NCBI GenBank assembly: GCA_029718625.1
Contig: CM056397.1
Coordinates: 1,612,001 to 1,676,000, forward strand
Length of the DNA: 64,000 nt
Direction of reading: 5' to 3'
Origin: Synaphobranchus kaupii
Lineage: Eukaryota > Chordata > Actinopteri > Anguilliformes > Synaphobranchidae
A program made the position numbers and the translations under genes. The notes beneath the pieces were generated by a model. It ran no database searches and was not told the origin of the DNA. It saw only the letters and a program-made list of their open reading frames with translations. Positions 10,509 through 22,689 of the stretch are shown here, piece after piece (position 1 is the stretch's first letter; each line of letters opens with the position of its first letter).

Positions 10509-11836
10509 TATAGGCACCATTTTAAATGAACAACTGATCCATGCTTAAGGAAAGGCAGAGAGGAAGAGAGTGCAGAAACGACTGTCTGCCACTCTGAGTG
10601 TCTTGCATGTGTGGAGGAGTGGGTGGGGCAGAGGACAAAGGATGGGAAGGAGTGGGCTGGGTGGAGGAGCCCGTTGGAGATGGTGGAAAAGTGCGTGGGG
10701 GGCAGCGAAAGCGGAAAAGCGTGTAAGGGAGGCGGAGAAGTGGGTGGGGTCGAGGAGGTGCAAGCACAAGCACAGAGTTTTCACCTATATTATCAGCTGT
10801 GGGTGACTGCATGAACTCTGGAGTGTTGGAGGGTCGGTCATTCGGCAGAGGTGAAGCAGTTTGTGGTTCTGAGCCAAGTGAACAGATCACCTTGTTTGCC
10901 TTTTTGAACAAGCTCAGCACGTTTGGAACATGGGGTGACAGCAACAAAAGGCTGACTATATAGCGGTTCCATGCTGATAATAGCCCATTAGCACAGGCCT
11001 GCCCTCACTTTGCAATGGCTAATAGGCCTGATCAATTGTATTTTTGTGCTAAACATTCTCCTAGTTTATGAGTCTTTCTACGGTCTTCACCCAAAGACGA
11101 CCTCTCAATTATACCGGTGACTCTAAGCTGTGTGGCTGTGTATGTAGGAGTGTGGGGATTTGGGGTTTTCAATGACATTGTGTGGATGGGTCCATTTGTG
11201 AACCATATTGTAAAATGTTAATTTCACACCAGCGTTCATGTGAAATGTTTGTGACTGGGAGATAAGTGAGTGTATATAAGTGGGTTATTTGGCGTGTTTA
11301 TTTGACTGTGTGTATTTGTGTTGAATGTGGGTGATTTGGAATGTTTTGATTGTGTGTGTGTGTGTGTGTGCATGCGTGTGTGTGTATCTGTGTGACTGTG
11401 TTGGTGTGTAAGTGAGCAGGTGTGAGGCGAATGCTGTAAGGGGATCACACTGTAATCTTTTTGGCTGCTGATGACTTTTCACACCTCTCTAAGACTACTT
11501 AAGCCCCCACTAATTAAAACACATCTGCTCTCGGAGAAAGGTATTCTCGTCATGTTTTTTAACAAATACTCTCACATTCATAGGAACACATACCTAATGA
11601 GCAAGCAGACACAGGGTACTTAAATTCTCCTGACTGACATCACCTACAGAAGCTTTATCACAGTGGGAGACATGGATTGGTCCTCATCCATTTCTTTACT
11701 CTCGGTTTTCAGAAGAAAAAAGAACAGATGGCAAATAACTAGCAACTTTCATGGTTGGAGTGTGGATGCGCTCTACCGTTGATGCCGTGTCGTAGTTTGT
11801 TCATTATTTTCTTTTTTTAAATTTGTGTGAAAAAAA
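10509..11836. other. Unassigned stretch, G-rich then GT-rich
   Basis: At 10600-10770 one strand is strongly purine-rich (GGGTGGGG, GTGGGGGGC), with potential for G-quadruplex structure. At 11340-11400 there is a GT repeat. The rest is ordinary non-repetitive sequence without a recognised gene. Confidence 0.35.
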
Positions 11837-12306
11837 TATACACTGATCAGCCACAACATTAAAACCACTGACAGGTGAAGTGAATAACATTGATTATATC
11901 ATAGTTATTTTGGTTCTGTTCTCTAGCACTATGAGTTTGAAAGGATACAATGAGGTTGAAGTTCAGACTGTCAGCTTTAATTTGAGGGTATTTTCATCCG
12001 TATCGGATGAACCGTTTAGAAATTATCGAAACTTTTGTACATAGTCCCCCCATTTTTGCGCATCAAACTAATCTATGGGATCTCTATGGGAATTTGGGGG
12101 TGGGTCTAGATTTAGCTGTAAATTATGCTGGAACAGTATGGAGTACATAGTTGGTAAAATGGCTGTAAGTCATCAAGGGTCCGACATATCAAACAAGCCT
12201 TAAATCATCACTCTGCCAGAAATACAGTAGATATGGATGGATAACTTGAAGCGTTTCTTCTCCTACTTATTTTTCCATAGAGTTTGTCAGGAGAAACTAC
12301 CCTTAA

Positions 12307-13271
12307 AGGGTAAGTTCGCTATTTTGGACCTTGGACCCCATTTGCGGTCCGTCTTCCATGAACCTGACCCATGAAGTCCATTTTTTCGCTGATCGGTCCA
12401 GTATTGAGTTCGCTACAGATTTCCTGTAGGCTCTCACTGGGCTACAATAGAAGTCAACGGGGCAATTAGAAATGTTCGATAAATGTGCTTTCATGTACAA
12501 TAAATGAGACGGGAAGCTCAGGGTGTATTTTTACCGGTCTCAGTATGCTCTCCTGTGAAATGTATCTCAATCCGAACATTTTTACGTGCTTGGCATGGCT
12601 TGGAAGTAAGCATTTCTCTGTTGCTTGTTTTCGCTGCTCCCGCGGAGTACTATGTGTCGGGGGTAGGGGAGCGGGAAGGTGTGCCGGCCGTTTACGAAAC
12701 TATCTAGTTGAGCAGTCTGCGTTTGTTTACCTGCAGCAACGTAGGCTACAATTTCCACAAAAAAACTTGGATGATGGATGACTATAATGATTACGAAGAC
12801 GAAGAATTCGATTTTGACTGACGTTACTCGCTACAGATTTGAGCCAGAATACACGGACACGGAACTACAAGAGATGGATGATAAGAGAGCAAGAGAAGAG
12901 AGAGAGGCTGAAGATGCGCAGGTAATGTTATCCGAAGTCAGTGCGAGGTAGTGCGGTCGGAGAAATAGTTCTGTTTCAAATGGAACTGTTGTTTCAACGT
13001 TCGGTTTGCGTTTGCGATAGCCTACATTTCACAGGAGAGCATACTGAGACCGTAAGAATACACACTGAGCTATAAAAGCACATTTATCGTTGTTTTTCCA
13101 TAACATTTCTAATTGCCCCGTTGACTTCTATTGTAGCCCAGTGAGAGCCTACAGGAAATCTGTACCGAACTCAATACTGGACCGATCAGCGATAAAATGG
13201 ACTTCATGGGTCAGGTTCATGGAAGATGGACCGCAAATAGGGTCCAAGGTCCAAAATAGCGAACTTACCCT
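12307..13271. mobile_element. 965 bp TTAA element inside the foldback Tc1
   Basis: piggyBac-class element by target site: TTAA at 12303-12306 and 13272-13275. Removing the insert and one TTAA restores the host core (ACCCTTAA then AGTGATTCATCC). Ends are AGGGTAAGTTCGCTATTTTG and its exact inverse. The inverted repeats run inward at least 170 bp and, with gaps, to about 270 bp (CTCAGTATGCTCTCCTGTGA at about 12540, inverse at about 13030). The middle carries an exon-like coding piece but no transposase, so it is non-autonomous. Confidence 0.85.
12771..12921 (+). pseudogene. Captured first-exon-like segment, P2X7-tail-like
   Basis: Inside the TTAA element, an ATG opens an acidic frame (MMDDYNDYEDEEFDFD) that stops at 12821. 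The overlapping frame from about 12817 reads TRYRFEPEYTDTEL, then QEMDDKRAREEREAEDAQ, and reaches CAG followed by GTAATG, a good splice donor. The RYRFEPEYT phrase plus an acidic-then-charged layout resembles the N-terminus of fish proteins annotated as P2X7-like, which carry a zinc-binding domain also found on the P2X7 receptor tail. That family match is from memory and unverified. A one-base frameshift between the two frames would make it a broken copy. The later exons are absent. Confidence 0.35.
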
Positions 13272-13840
13272 TTAAAGTGATTCATCCATATCTACTGCAT
13301 ATCTGGCAGCAAAGTGATGGGTTGAGGCTTGTTTCATACCTCAGACCCTTGATGACTTACAGCCATTTTACCAACTATGTATTCCATACTGTTCCAGCAT
13401 AATTTACAGCTAAATCTAGACCCACCCCCCAATTCCCATAGAGATCCATTCAAATGCAGAGACGTTATAGTATCGCTTGTAAGACAGAAAATAAGATATC
13501 AAGAGTCTTTTGATTTTGTTCGGTCACAGACATCAGGAAGTCATGGCATACAAAGGATATGCGACCAAATATAAAAAAATGATTACTTTATTCTACATTA
13601 TGTTAAACTGTCCAATATTTTTTCATGCCCAAAAATGGGGGGGACTATGTACAAAAGCTTCTATAATTTCTAAACGGTTCATCCGATATGGATGAAAATA
13701 CCCTCAAATTAAAGCTGCATTTCATAGCACTGTATCCTTTCAAACTCAAAGTCCTAGAGTACAGAACCAAAATAACGAGATAATCAATGTTATTCACTTC
13801 ACCTGTCAGTGGTTTTAATGTTGTGGCTGATCGGTGTATA

Positions 13841-14881
13841 TTTGAAGGTTAACCTCAATCCAGTTCAACAAATAGAACAAATTAAAAAATTAGAATAAAT
13901 CATAAATTTAAAAAAAATCCAGTTTCAGTTTTTGATATCTGATGATGCTGTTGTGTTCTGATAAGACCACAAACCTACCGAGAGGCAAAGGCTATCAGGT
14001 AAACAGAACATCATTGGGCAAGTTAATGCAAAATAAAACACTTTTGGAAGCCTTTCGGTGTGAAATTTTTAAAGCAGTTTCCACATCTGAATTGTAAGGT
14101 GATTGAGGTTTACCCTTTCATCAGTTCTGTGACATTGAAGATGCACAATTTCTTCTGTCCATTATGTAAACAATCGGGTAGATGTTTTAAAGGCATTAAA
14201 GGGCATTATAAGGCAGAAAATTCACTGCAGATTTCCTGAAAGTCATATGGAAGGTAGAATCCAAGGCTTTTGTTGCTAAAGTTGTGTGAAATGGTTTTAA
14301 ATTGTTAATCATTGTTGTTTGCCTTTGGTTCATATGCTGCGCCCATATTTTAGCGTGAGATGGAAGCTAAGAGATGCTCTGGAGTGTTTCACGTGCTGAT
14401 TTGACAGTGAAGGACCCCCCAGTTGTGGTGATTTGTCGAGAACTGCCAGAGTCAATTTTGCTGTGTAGATATCTGTTTTCCTCAAACATTCCTAAAAGCT
14501 GTTAAATTATTTATGCCATGGAAAGCCACTGACACAAACCATCGAGCTCCTGTCTGGAGCTCTCTGGATTACTGAGCATCTAGGAGAGGACAGATATAAA
14601 TCTCCATCCTCCGTAATCAAAAGCCACACTAACATGCCCCATTCCCCCTTAAGACACAATATATCCTTATTGGCAAGTTACTCTATTAAAGTCAAAGGTC
14701 ATTCTTTGGAAATATTAAACTTATGAAGCTTCTCAGCCCTGTCCACATCCAAACATGCCAAGAAAGCATAAAAAAAGTGTAGTGTGATTATAATTTCCTC
14801 CTCTGCCAAAGACTACTCTTTTATTCATCTCACACATCGCCTTGCCTCGGTGTACAAAAGATCCTCTTATTTCACAGAATA
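13841..14881. other. Unassigned stretch
   Basis: A/T-rich, non-repetitive, without recognised genes. It may hold host intergenic or intronic sequence. Confidence 0.3.
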
Positions 14882-14885
14882 TTAA

Positions 14886-15130
14886 AGAGATAGTTCGGAA
14901 TTTTGGACATAAAGTCTCAATTACGACTTACCCATGATGTAGTTGATTGATGGAAACCATTTTCAGCTAATTCCATGCTGTCCCTTCTTTTGGACATACA
15001 CACGTTGATAATGCTAGCGCAACTCTATGGCAACTGGTAGCATCCACAACCAAACGCACTTAAACACTCCACAGTGCACATAGTTGCTGTGTACTATCAA
15101 ACAACAGAAAACAGAAACGCCTCATGTCTT
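14886..15130 (+). repeat. One-ended TTAA element relic
   Basis: TTAA (14882-14885) is followed by AGAGATAGTTCGGAATTTTG, closely matching the end of the 965 bp TTAA element (AGGGTAAGTTCGCTATTTTG). The inverted partner end was not found downstream, so this is probably a truncated non-autonomous copy. The right boundary is a guess. Confidence 0.45.
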
Positions 15131-18100
15131 TCTTTGCAGCTGACACAGCTGTTTAAGCGGTGGGGAGCGGGGTCACTTTAATTACAATCACTCTTCCTGG
15201 AACATTGTAAACTAACTGGAGATCCTCATTTCTCAGACGGGCCCCATCAGCTGTCCATAACTTCCCAGGGCCATTGTGAGAGTGTATGCCTCACGTTTTG
15301 GTGTAATTACCTGGATTGTGGGTAAGCACTGGTGACTTAGGCAGCTCTGTGAAGTAAGGGCCATACCGCTAGGCAGCTGAGGAACACGCCAGAGGAACGC
15401 TCAGGCTAAGAGGGACCCTCGTATCAGCCTGGAACTGACAACAGCATTTGCATACAGTTTGTCACTGCCCAGGTTATCTGAATGAAAGCATTTAAAATAG
15501 GTTTACAAGGTCATGCCCACAACCTCAAGCAGTGAGTCTCCAATTGCTCGCTATCTACTTTTCGGCATAAACGCTGAACTTTTTGTGTTCGGCAATTATG
15601 CCTCCATTAAAAATAAAAACAAAAAAAAACCAGTAACAAAGTGGAGCTGTTAGTCTTTCCCACCTGCATTGTAACCCTTCCCCCAGCTTGTGTGTACAGA
15701 GCTGCCAATCAGAATGACTAACTGGGCTGAAGGACGGGAGGGACTGAAATGATTTTCTGGCTAAAACCCCTGCACTTGGACTTGAATAATAAAGCAGCGC
15801 TCCGGGAGCGTTCTGCCAATAAGAAAGTGTGTGGGGGGGGGGGGGGGGCTATACGTGATGAGAAATAACTGTGAATCAAGGGCATAATAAATATGTTTAA
15901 TATTTTATACGTTCCTCGTGGAAATATTAATAGCATTCTTTTTTTGTCTTTGGGAGGAATAGCATTCTTTTCGCCCCAGAAGAACGAGACAATTTTGTTC
16001 CGCCGTTGTCAGAATAAAATGCCAGCGAGGCATCTGACAGCCTAAATACAGCAATCATTTACAATTACAGAACAACAAAAAAAAATCTCTGTTCTCTCTC
16101 TTCCTCTTAATCTCCATCTAAAGATCAACGGCTCAGATGTAACTGTAGAGAGCGCTCAGATTCAGCGCTGATCCAGGCTCGCTCACAGCTGCTGCTCTCA
16201 GCAAAGAGCCACTACTGTCAGCGGCAATAATGCTTTAACATTAAAGCATGCGCTTTAAATCAACTTAATGCTAATAATGCTTAAAGATATGAATGCTAAA
16301 TAAAGTTTAACTGTTTAAAAAGATTCGCTCTGTTTTTTTCTGATTAATGCAAGTGATTCATTTAAACAGATGTGTACTTACACGTGATAGCCCATTCCTC
16401 TGAATGCATATTCAGTGGAACACTTCTGCTTGGAGTCAAATCAAATGCATCCATATCATGAATTTTACAAAGAGTTTGTCCTTTGTAAGACTTTGTGGAG
16501 TTGGAAAAGAAAATAAGTATACCTTATGGAGATGCAGACAGAGGTACTGTCTTCTCAACTGCCCTGAAAATGCAGCTTGTTTAACTTTGCGCAAAGTAGA
16601 TCTGTTAGGGACATTTGCCCTGAGCGGGAATTGTCAGAGAAGCCAATGAGAAAGGATCACACTTAGGGAGTTTATTTTCAGATCAACCCCCAGCCGGGCT
16701 CTGTTGATTTGAATCCCCTTTAAAGCCCATTATGCAGGAAACAAACTGAGTGTCTTTGAAGATTAACACTTTAAAACCTATTGGGTGGATGTAAATCCTG
16801 GTCCTGGGATCTCCCTGGGTTTCTGGGGGTTGTGTAGGCAAAGCTGTGGGAAACGCTGACTTTATCAATAATAGATCACTCAATGCTAATCACTCCTCAC
16901 TTTCTTCAACAGCTGTTCATTACTGTGTTAAGTCCATGAAATAAGGTCACCACTGTAGCACCATCTGTAAAATCATTATTCATTGCTAATGATATGATGA
17001 TATTTATTTATTCATTTAGTTATTATTATTTAACAAACTTCTTAAAACACTAATTTCCCAATCTGCAAGACAACTTATATTTGATAAAAAAAACTATTTA
17101 ACAATAAGATTTGTAAAAAATAAATAAATAAAATAGAAAGTACAATATTTTATTTACAATTCTGTAATCACCAATATTAGGAATGTCCCGTGCAGTTCAT
17201 TGGAAGCATATAATATCAAAGTAATGTGCTATTAAACAAAATTCTGTATAATTGGGTTGCTCATAAATCATAGATTCTTATGAATCCATCACAGATTTTT
17301 TTTTAAAATTATGAATACAACAAAGAAAAAAAGTTAAAATATTCATTACAATATGTCCCCGATTTGTGTAGTGTTATTTTACAATGCCCTTAAATTTAGC
17401 GTTTACACTTTAAAATATTACAAAAATACAATAGATTTGATCTTTGCTACTGCCCAGGTGTGCTGTGGTATCCCTTTGCACCTGTGTCTATATTACTGCT
17501 CACTGCAGTATATATTGTACCTGTTCCACCAATCAGAAGCATCAAATGTATCACGTCCCCATAAAGGTCACTAGGCTGCATTAGGAAAGGCAGAGCTTTT
17601 ATTACTTTTAGAAGCATTATCCATTTGGGGTCGGGCTGGCCACCCCAGTCACTCATCAAGTGGGCTCTCGGCACACTGGGTAATCTCACCATGGAGCTAA
17701 CGATGAGGATCAATGGCATTTGAATTGCACGGAGCTTGCTTGTGTTAGGTATGCGGCCGCCCTGCACCACACGCAGATGCACTGGCACACCCTCCGACTC
17801 CCCCTTCTTCTTTCCCCGTTGTGTTTCGCTGTGATCTACCAGTCATGTATGTGATTGGATTTTGGCTTAACAAAAACCTGAAATTACACACCTATTGTAT
17901 CTGAGCTTAGCCTGGTTCCATTGCGATAGGGTCGGGCTCCTCCGTGGTCTTTTTACTGCCTTTTGGCTCCGATCCTGCCCTGCCTCCTTCCAGGTTTTAG
18001 CTGGGGAGCTGTAATAGGATTAGGCACTCGCGTCTCTGGGAGACGTCTGCTGTCGCGTTCGGCAGCCTGCTAAATGGTAGAAGAGTAGGGCCCAAAGCCA

Positions 18101-18986
18101 GGGGCCTCGGGCCAGGACATGGCACTACCCTTGAGCGCTGCCAAGGCAAAGATAGTTCAGGTAGGGGACACCATTGTGGACATGAGTTGTTCCACGGTGC
18201 ATGGCCGGCGCACGGCGGTAACATAAGCACCGTCTCATGATTCCGGCACAGTACTCCATATGTAGCTGAGCCTCTCAGGCTATGTGAATACATGTCACAA
18301 AGATGTAGGTAATGCCAGGTGTAACTAACACGCCATATAAACCTGCACATCCCAGCTGGAGAAGAAAAAAAGCAGTGAGGCAAATGCGAATATTATTATT
18401 AACAACTGTGGTATTGATGGCACCAAACAGAAGCAGTTAGTTAATAACGGTGTAAGTGGTAACATTACTAGATGCTATAGTTATGCATGTTACAGCTCTC
18501 TTTGAATGTGCGTAATTAAATCTGAAACCCCGAGTTTGCTCGTCGAACATGCACCAAGGTCAAAAGGGTGAAATGAAAAGGATCTTTTGGCATGGCTTTA
18601 CAGCGTTTCAGAGCGTGAAGGAAAAACGGAAAAAACACCTCTTCGGCGATACCTCAAAGAAATGCTCGGCGGGTCGATTTCAACACCCGTTGCTGAAAAG
18701 CAACTCCTGACGCAGGTTGGAGCTCAAATCTGTACTGCTCCTATTGGACAATATTATTTTGGAGGTGGGAACCATTAAGCAGCCCATATATATTTTCATA
18801 CACACTGCACATTGTAAGCAACCTGACATCTGTAGTTTGAAACGGAGTAGAAAATTTGCTCTGTTTTGTAGGTAAAAATACATTTCCTGCTTCAATGTTC
18901 TTGGATGGTCACCTAACACAATCAGCCTTACTCAATGATCAAGGGGGGGTTAGAAACAAAGCCTGGTGACGACGGCACCGCTAGGG
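15131..18986. other. Long unassigned stretch
   Basis: Almost no recognisable repeats over 3.8 kb. It holds a 16-base G run (15833-15848), AT-rich tracts at 16980-17350, and balanced-composition patches at 16090-16260 and 17600-18380. The open frames there (for example 113 codons on the minus strand at 17447-17788 and 128 codons at 17997-18383) carry no domain I can name. The patches could be conserved non-coding elements, which only a cross-species alignment can show. Confidence 0.3.
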
Positions 18987-19268
18987 TGTGAGACGGGAGT
19001 TAGCCAGCATACCTAGGTGACAATAACCATTTGGTTCCCTCCCACACCACATACATTTGTTAGCCTGTCACCCAATCAGGGACAGGAACCTGCATTCTAT
19101 GTCAGCATTTTATTTCAGGTTTGGTGTATAAAGCTTGTACCGCACACAACACTATTTTGTGATTGAACTGCCTTACTATTACCCGGTATCTTGTATACTG
19201 TAATGAAGACTATTTCGCATTATAATTAAATTGCTATTGACCTAAACCTTGGAACTCCGAGTTTTACA
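18987..19268 (+). mobile_element. Possible short solo LTR
   Basis: Begins TGTGAGACGGGAG and ends GTTTTACA, with an internal TATAAAGC at about 19128 that would serve as the promoter. Length 282 bp. No target duplication is visible, so the boundaries and the call are tentative. Confidence 0.25.
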
Positions 19269-19353
19269 GGACAGAATACCTACAGTTTATTTCCAAGCCA
19301 CGCTACCTGGCTGTGCGAGAGCTTGTTGGAGTTTGGGGGAGTGACCTGTATTT

Positions 19354-19756
19354 ATTTATTTATTTAAAAATTTGTTTCTGATTTTTCCCCATTTTCTCCC
19401 AATTTAGTAGCCAATTGAGCCCCTATTCTAATCCAATTCCCCTGTGTAGCAACCGCTATAGAATCACCGCTACACAACCCCGTCAGCCGGCGGTAGGACG
19501 GGAGGGCGCCACGTCCTCTTCAGGGCGCGACTCCTCCTAGCTCCTGACCGTGATTCCAGCCCGCCCAGGGCCGCTATGCGCGCAGCGATTCTCTCCGGGC
19601 CCCTCCCCCCACCCGGAAGCAGCCGCCAATTGCTGCTCCCACAGGGCGCCGGCCATGCTCGGATCTGGCAGGACCGGGGCGCGAACCTCGATCCTCGGAG
19701 CACAACCGCACCGACTGAAAGTCGGCGCTTTTACCGCTATACTACCGCGACGGCGT
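19354..19756 (-). mobile_element. tRNA-derived SINE with 15 bp target duplication
   Basis: Minus-strand SINE. The head reads CGCGGTAGTATAGCGGTAAA (A-box-like) and, 46 bases on, GAGGTTCGCGCCCC (B-box-like), giving an internal RNA polymerase III promoter. The body includes TTGGCTACTAAATTGGGAGA and the tail is AAATAAATAAATAAAT. GAGTGACCTGTATTT flanks both ends exactly (19339-19353 and 19757-19771), which fixes the boundaries and marks a LINE-driven insertion. Confidence 0.9.
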
Positions 19757-19890
19757 GAGTGACCTGTATTTTAATGAGGAATGAGCCGTCTTCCTCTCCC
19801 CTCCTCCCGTGGCTTGATGTAAAGAAATAAGCATCTAGTTCAGGAATGATAGTGGACCCTGATTACTCCCTCTGTCCCTAACATTTTCTT

Positions 19891-19950
19891 TTACATTACA
19901 ATTACTTGGCAGACGCTTTTATCCAAAGCGACGTACAATAAGTGCATACC
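19891..19950 (-). repeat. L2/SINE 3' tail fragment
   Basis: Reverse complement carries GTCGCTTTGGATAAAAGCGT, then CTGCCAAGTAATTGTAATGTAA. This tail is shared by many fish L2 LINEs and SINEs and also occurs at 26470-26510 and 26875-26922. Confidence 0.6.
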
Positions 19951-20118
19951 CCCCTGAAAGCCTCAACAGCAAAATGTTGGGGGTTCCCTGGAAAAATCTT
20001 TAGAAAATTATTTGTCACTTGCAATTGTCACTAAAAATATCTTTTAAAAGCTCCAGTATTCATGATTCAAATTGCAAAACATTTATTCACAAATATGAAT
20101 ACAGAAAACCGCGAATGT

Positions 20119-20745
20119 CCGTCACTGAGTGAGTCACTAGCTGTGTTCACTATATAGTGCACTATTTAGGGTATCGGCCATTTTGTAGGGTGTCCAAAAT
20201 TCAAAATGTCAAATTTTACACCCTAATAGTCAATATCCCCCACAATGCACCACAAACTGTAGGGTACAACGATGTCACCGGAGACATTTTTTTTGTCAAG
20301 ATGCCGACGGCTGAGCCTGCGCTGGTCTACAAATGTAAATATAAATGCAAGTTTCATCTTGTAGCCTATATTAAATCAGCTTTATAACCGAAATATAAAT
20401 AAATGCGGTAGATTAAATATATTACAAAGTGTTAACTATTTTTTTACTTTAACAATTATTACTGTTTAATGGAAAATGCAACTTAATTAGCTAGCTAGCT
20501 ACCTAGTTACCGAACTTACCTATCTAGACAACAAAACCCTTGTTCAAAATAAAAAAAGAACACTTTTTTACCGTTTCTTGCATGCTTTCTCACCAAGCCG
20601 GTGACCGCTGCTCAGAAACGGTAGTGTCCGAAATCGTCTCCTCCTTTCACCAGTGAATCCGTATCTAGTGCTCTATGTAGATTTCCCTAAGCAGTGTATA
20701 GGGAGGGAGTGAATGAGTGAGCCAAGTGACTGATGAAGTTACGCC
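20119..20745. repeat. Possible MITE with imperfect inverted ends
   Basis: The left part, CACTATATAGTGCACTATTTA then GGG, and the right part, CCCTAAGCAGTGTATAGGGA, form an imperfect inverted pair about 600 bp apart, each next to a GTGAGTCACT / AGTGACTGATG phrase. The interior is AT-rich and non-coding. Confidence 0.3.
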
Positions 20746-21740
20746 ATCGGTCGGCCGCGTGTCGCGGTCCAGCCATAATAGGCCTCAGACGTAACGCAGA
20801 GCAAAAACCTTTGCCCAAATATGGATTTCCGGATCAAAGCGATTTTCTGGAGAAAATGAATGGGAGTTTCACGTAATCGCCCCTGTCACAGTCAGTGATT
20901 TAAGCAGCCGTTTAAAACTTGGACGTTTTTATCCGGACACATTTCTCTCTTAAATGGCACTGGATCCACTGAATTTTGATGCTGCTTTCTAGCCAAATGA
21001 ATTATTCAAATGAACAAGCTAATACTGCTGCACATGTTATATGCTAGCGGTTCTGAGTCTCTGGTGAGACAAGTTTGTGCTAGCTTGCAAACCTTTATGT
21101 AACATGGGTGGCAGTGTCAATGTGTAGCCTAGTATGTATTCCATATAACGTTATAGAATTTAACAGAAACGGTACATATTAAAGCGATATGGAAAACCTG
21201 TGGTAGATATATATCGTGAATATTGGCAAGGCTAGTATGGGATGTTTGGCAGGACGTGAAGTGAGGTGCTAGCCCAATAATAGTCGTCTCAATATTCATC
21301 ATGATACCACAGAGTTCCATATTGCTTTTATTAAACGGTGTGGCCCTATATCTTATACTAATTCACCAAAGAAAGACAACAACTTTAAAATTAATGTTTT
21401 AATAGATGCGTGGCCTTTTCCTGTATTCATTAGGTTACTAAGCAACGATAATAACGTGGAAATCCGTGCGTAGCCAAAGGATTGCAAAACCGAGAGTAAC
21501 GTTCAGATTTTTTTCTCAACCTAACGTTAAGTCATGAATAAAATGATTCAACTGGCCTAATCGTGTTGTCATCATTCAAAGAAACGTTAGGCTATAAAAG
21601 CAACTAGGCTACAGGTGAGCATGATAAAACTACACATCATGTGATGTGAACCACCTTGAAAATTAATAATGTATATTGGCAAGTTATCTCCGTTACATGA
21701 TTGAACATGAACATGTGAAAATGTAGCAGAGACATCCGGA
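20746..21740. other. Unassigned stretch upstream of the hAT relic
   Basis: No gene recognised. Part of it may belong to the 5' region of the hAT element that follows, whose ends I could not set. Confidence 0.3.
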
Positions 21741-21782
21741 GCTAACGCTGGTGCCTCTGCAGCTAGCACATGCACAGGCGAG

Positions 21783-22689
21783 TTGGGGGCTCCACTCCTG
21801 CCCAGTCACTCCCCAGACCCAGGTCAAGTTGAGGCTGAGAGCTGCTCTCAGGGAGACGGAGGTGATGCGGCAGCTGCTAGTGACCTGCCGGCTGTTTGTA
21901 CAACGAAGCAGGTGGGCGAATGGAAAGACCGCAACGCTTGGCTTGACGTCAAGGTTGGAAAGTTAGGGTGTTTAGTGTGTAGGAAAGCAAAGAGCTTGCT
22001 GCTCTCAGAAAAGGGACCGGGTATACACCTCTCGGAAGAATGGATCAATGGTGAAGTTAGTGGTCCTGATGCAAGGAGGCTACGAATATTTATCTACAAA
22101 CACAGGGACAGCCAAGCCCACACAAGGTCAAAGGAAATAGCCCAGGTGAAAGAAAAAGAAACCCTCCCAAACAGATTAATTGATTTACAGGCTGACTTGC
22201 TCCAGAAAACAACAATCTCATTCAGAACAGCGTACGCCGTGGCAAAGGAAAGACTATCGTATAAAAAGCTCAACCCCCTCATGAAATTGCAGGAGCTTAA
22301 TGGCACCGAAGTCGGCAATATCCACAAATCTGACCATGCCTGTGCAGAAATAATCGGCCACATTGCAAAGGAAATGCACTGCAAGTTTGTCTCCAATGTG
22401 AAAGAAATGCAATCACGGGTAAGCATCACAATTGATGAAAGTACCGTTCACGGGCGTCCCTATCTAATCATTTATGCAAGATGTGATGTCAGTGGTAAGG
22501 GTGATGTAGATAATGTTTTCCTGGATATAGTGGAACTTACAGATGAGGTCGATGCTGAATCCATTTATAACTCTATGATGGCGAGTCTACATAAAGCAGG
22601 AATGGATGATGAGTTTTTGAAGACGCATCTCATAAGCATAGCCACCGATGGGACTGCAGTGCTCACAGGGAAAGCCAGTGGACTAATTG
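21783..22689 (+). pseudogene. hAT-like (KIAA1586-type) transposase, N-terminal part
   Basis: Open frame running into an LTR insertion. Visible in order: a zinc-finger-like start (KDRNAWLDVKVGKLGCLVC), a coiled-coil region (SKEIAQVKEKETLPNRLIDL), the AYAVAKERLSYKKLNPLMKL segment, and the RNase H-fold start with VSITIDESTVHGRPYLIIY (the IDES Asp would be the first catalytic residue), then HLISIATDGTAVLTGKASGL (second Asp). This layout matches the transposon-derived KIAA1586-like proteins of vertebrates. It would cut and paste its element in the nucleus. The coding sequence continues at 23475. It was open when interrupted, so decay of this half postdates or is slower than the insertion. Confidence 0.7.

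Larger units (their letters stand above)
11839..13838. mobile_element. Full-length foldback Tc1-type element, copy C
   Basis: Starts TACACTGATCAGCCACAACA and ends GGCTGATCGGTGTA, with TA on both sides (11837-11838, 13839-13840). Terminal blocks include AAAACCACTGACAGGTGAAG and its reverse complement. Both arms run inward through TTTAATTTGAGGGTATTTTC, TTTAGCTGTAAATTATGCTG and the GGATGGATGGAT foldback core, so without its insertion the element is a palindrome of about 1 kb. The left arm is shorter by an internal deletion: its inner arm jumps from CCCCCCATTTTTG to CTATGGGATCTC. It is split at the palindrome centre by a TTAA element (12307-13271). Confidence 0.85.

Noticed and set aside
17447..17788. 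113-codon minus-strand frame as a conserved exon
   Set aside because: No domain recognised and no clear splice borders. Only its location in non-repetitive sequence speaks for it.
18987..19268. Confident solo LTR
   Set aside because: TG..CA ends and a TATA box are present, but no target duplication. Kept only as a low-confidence feature.
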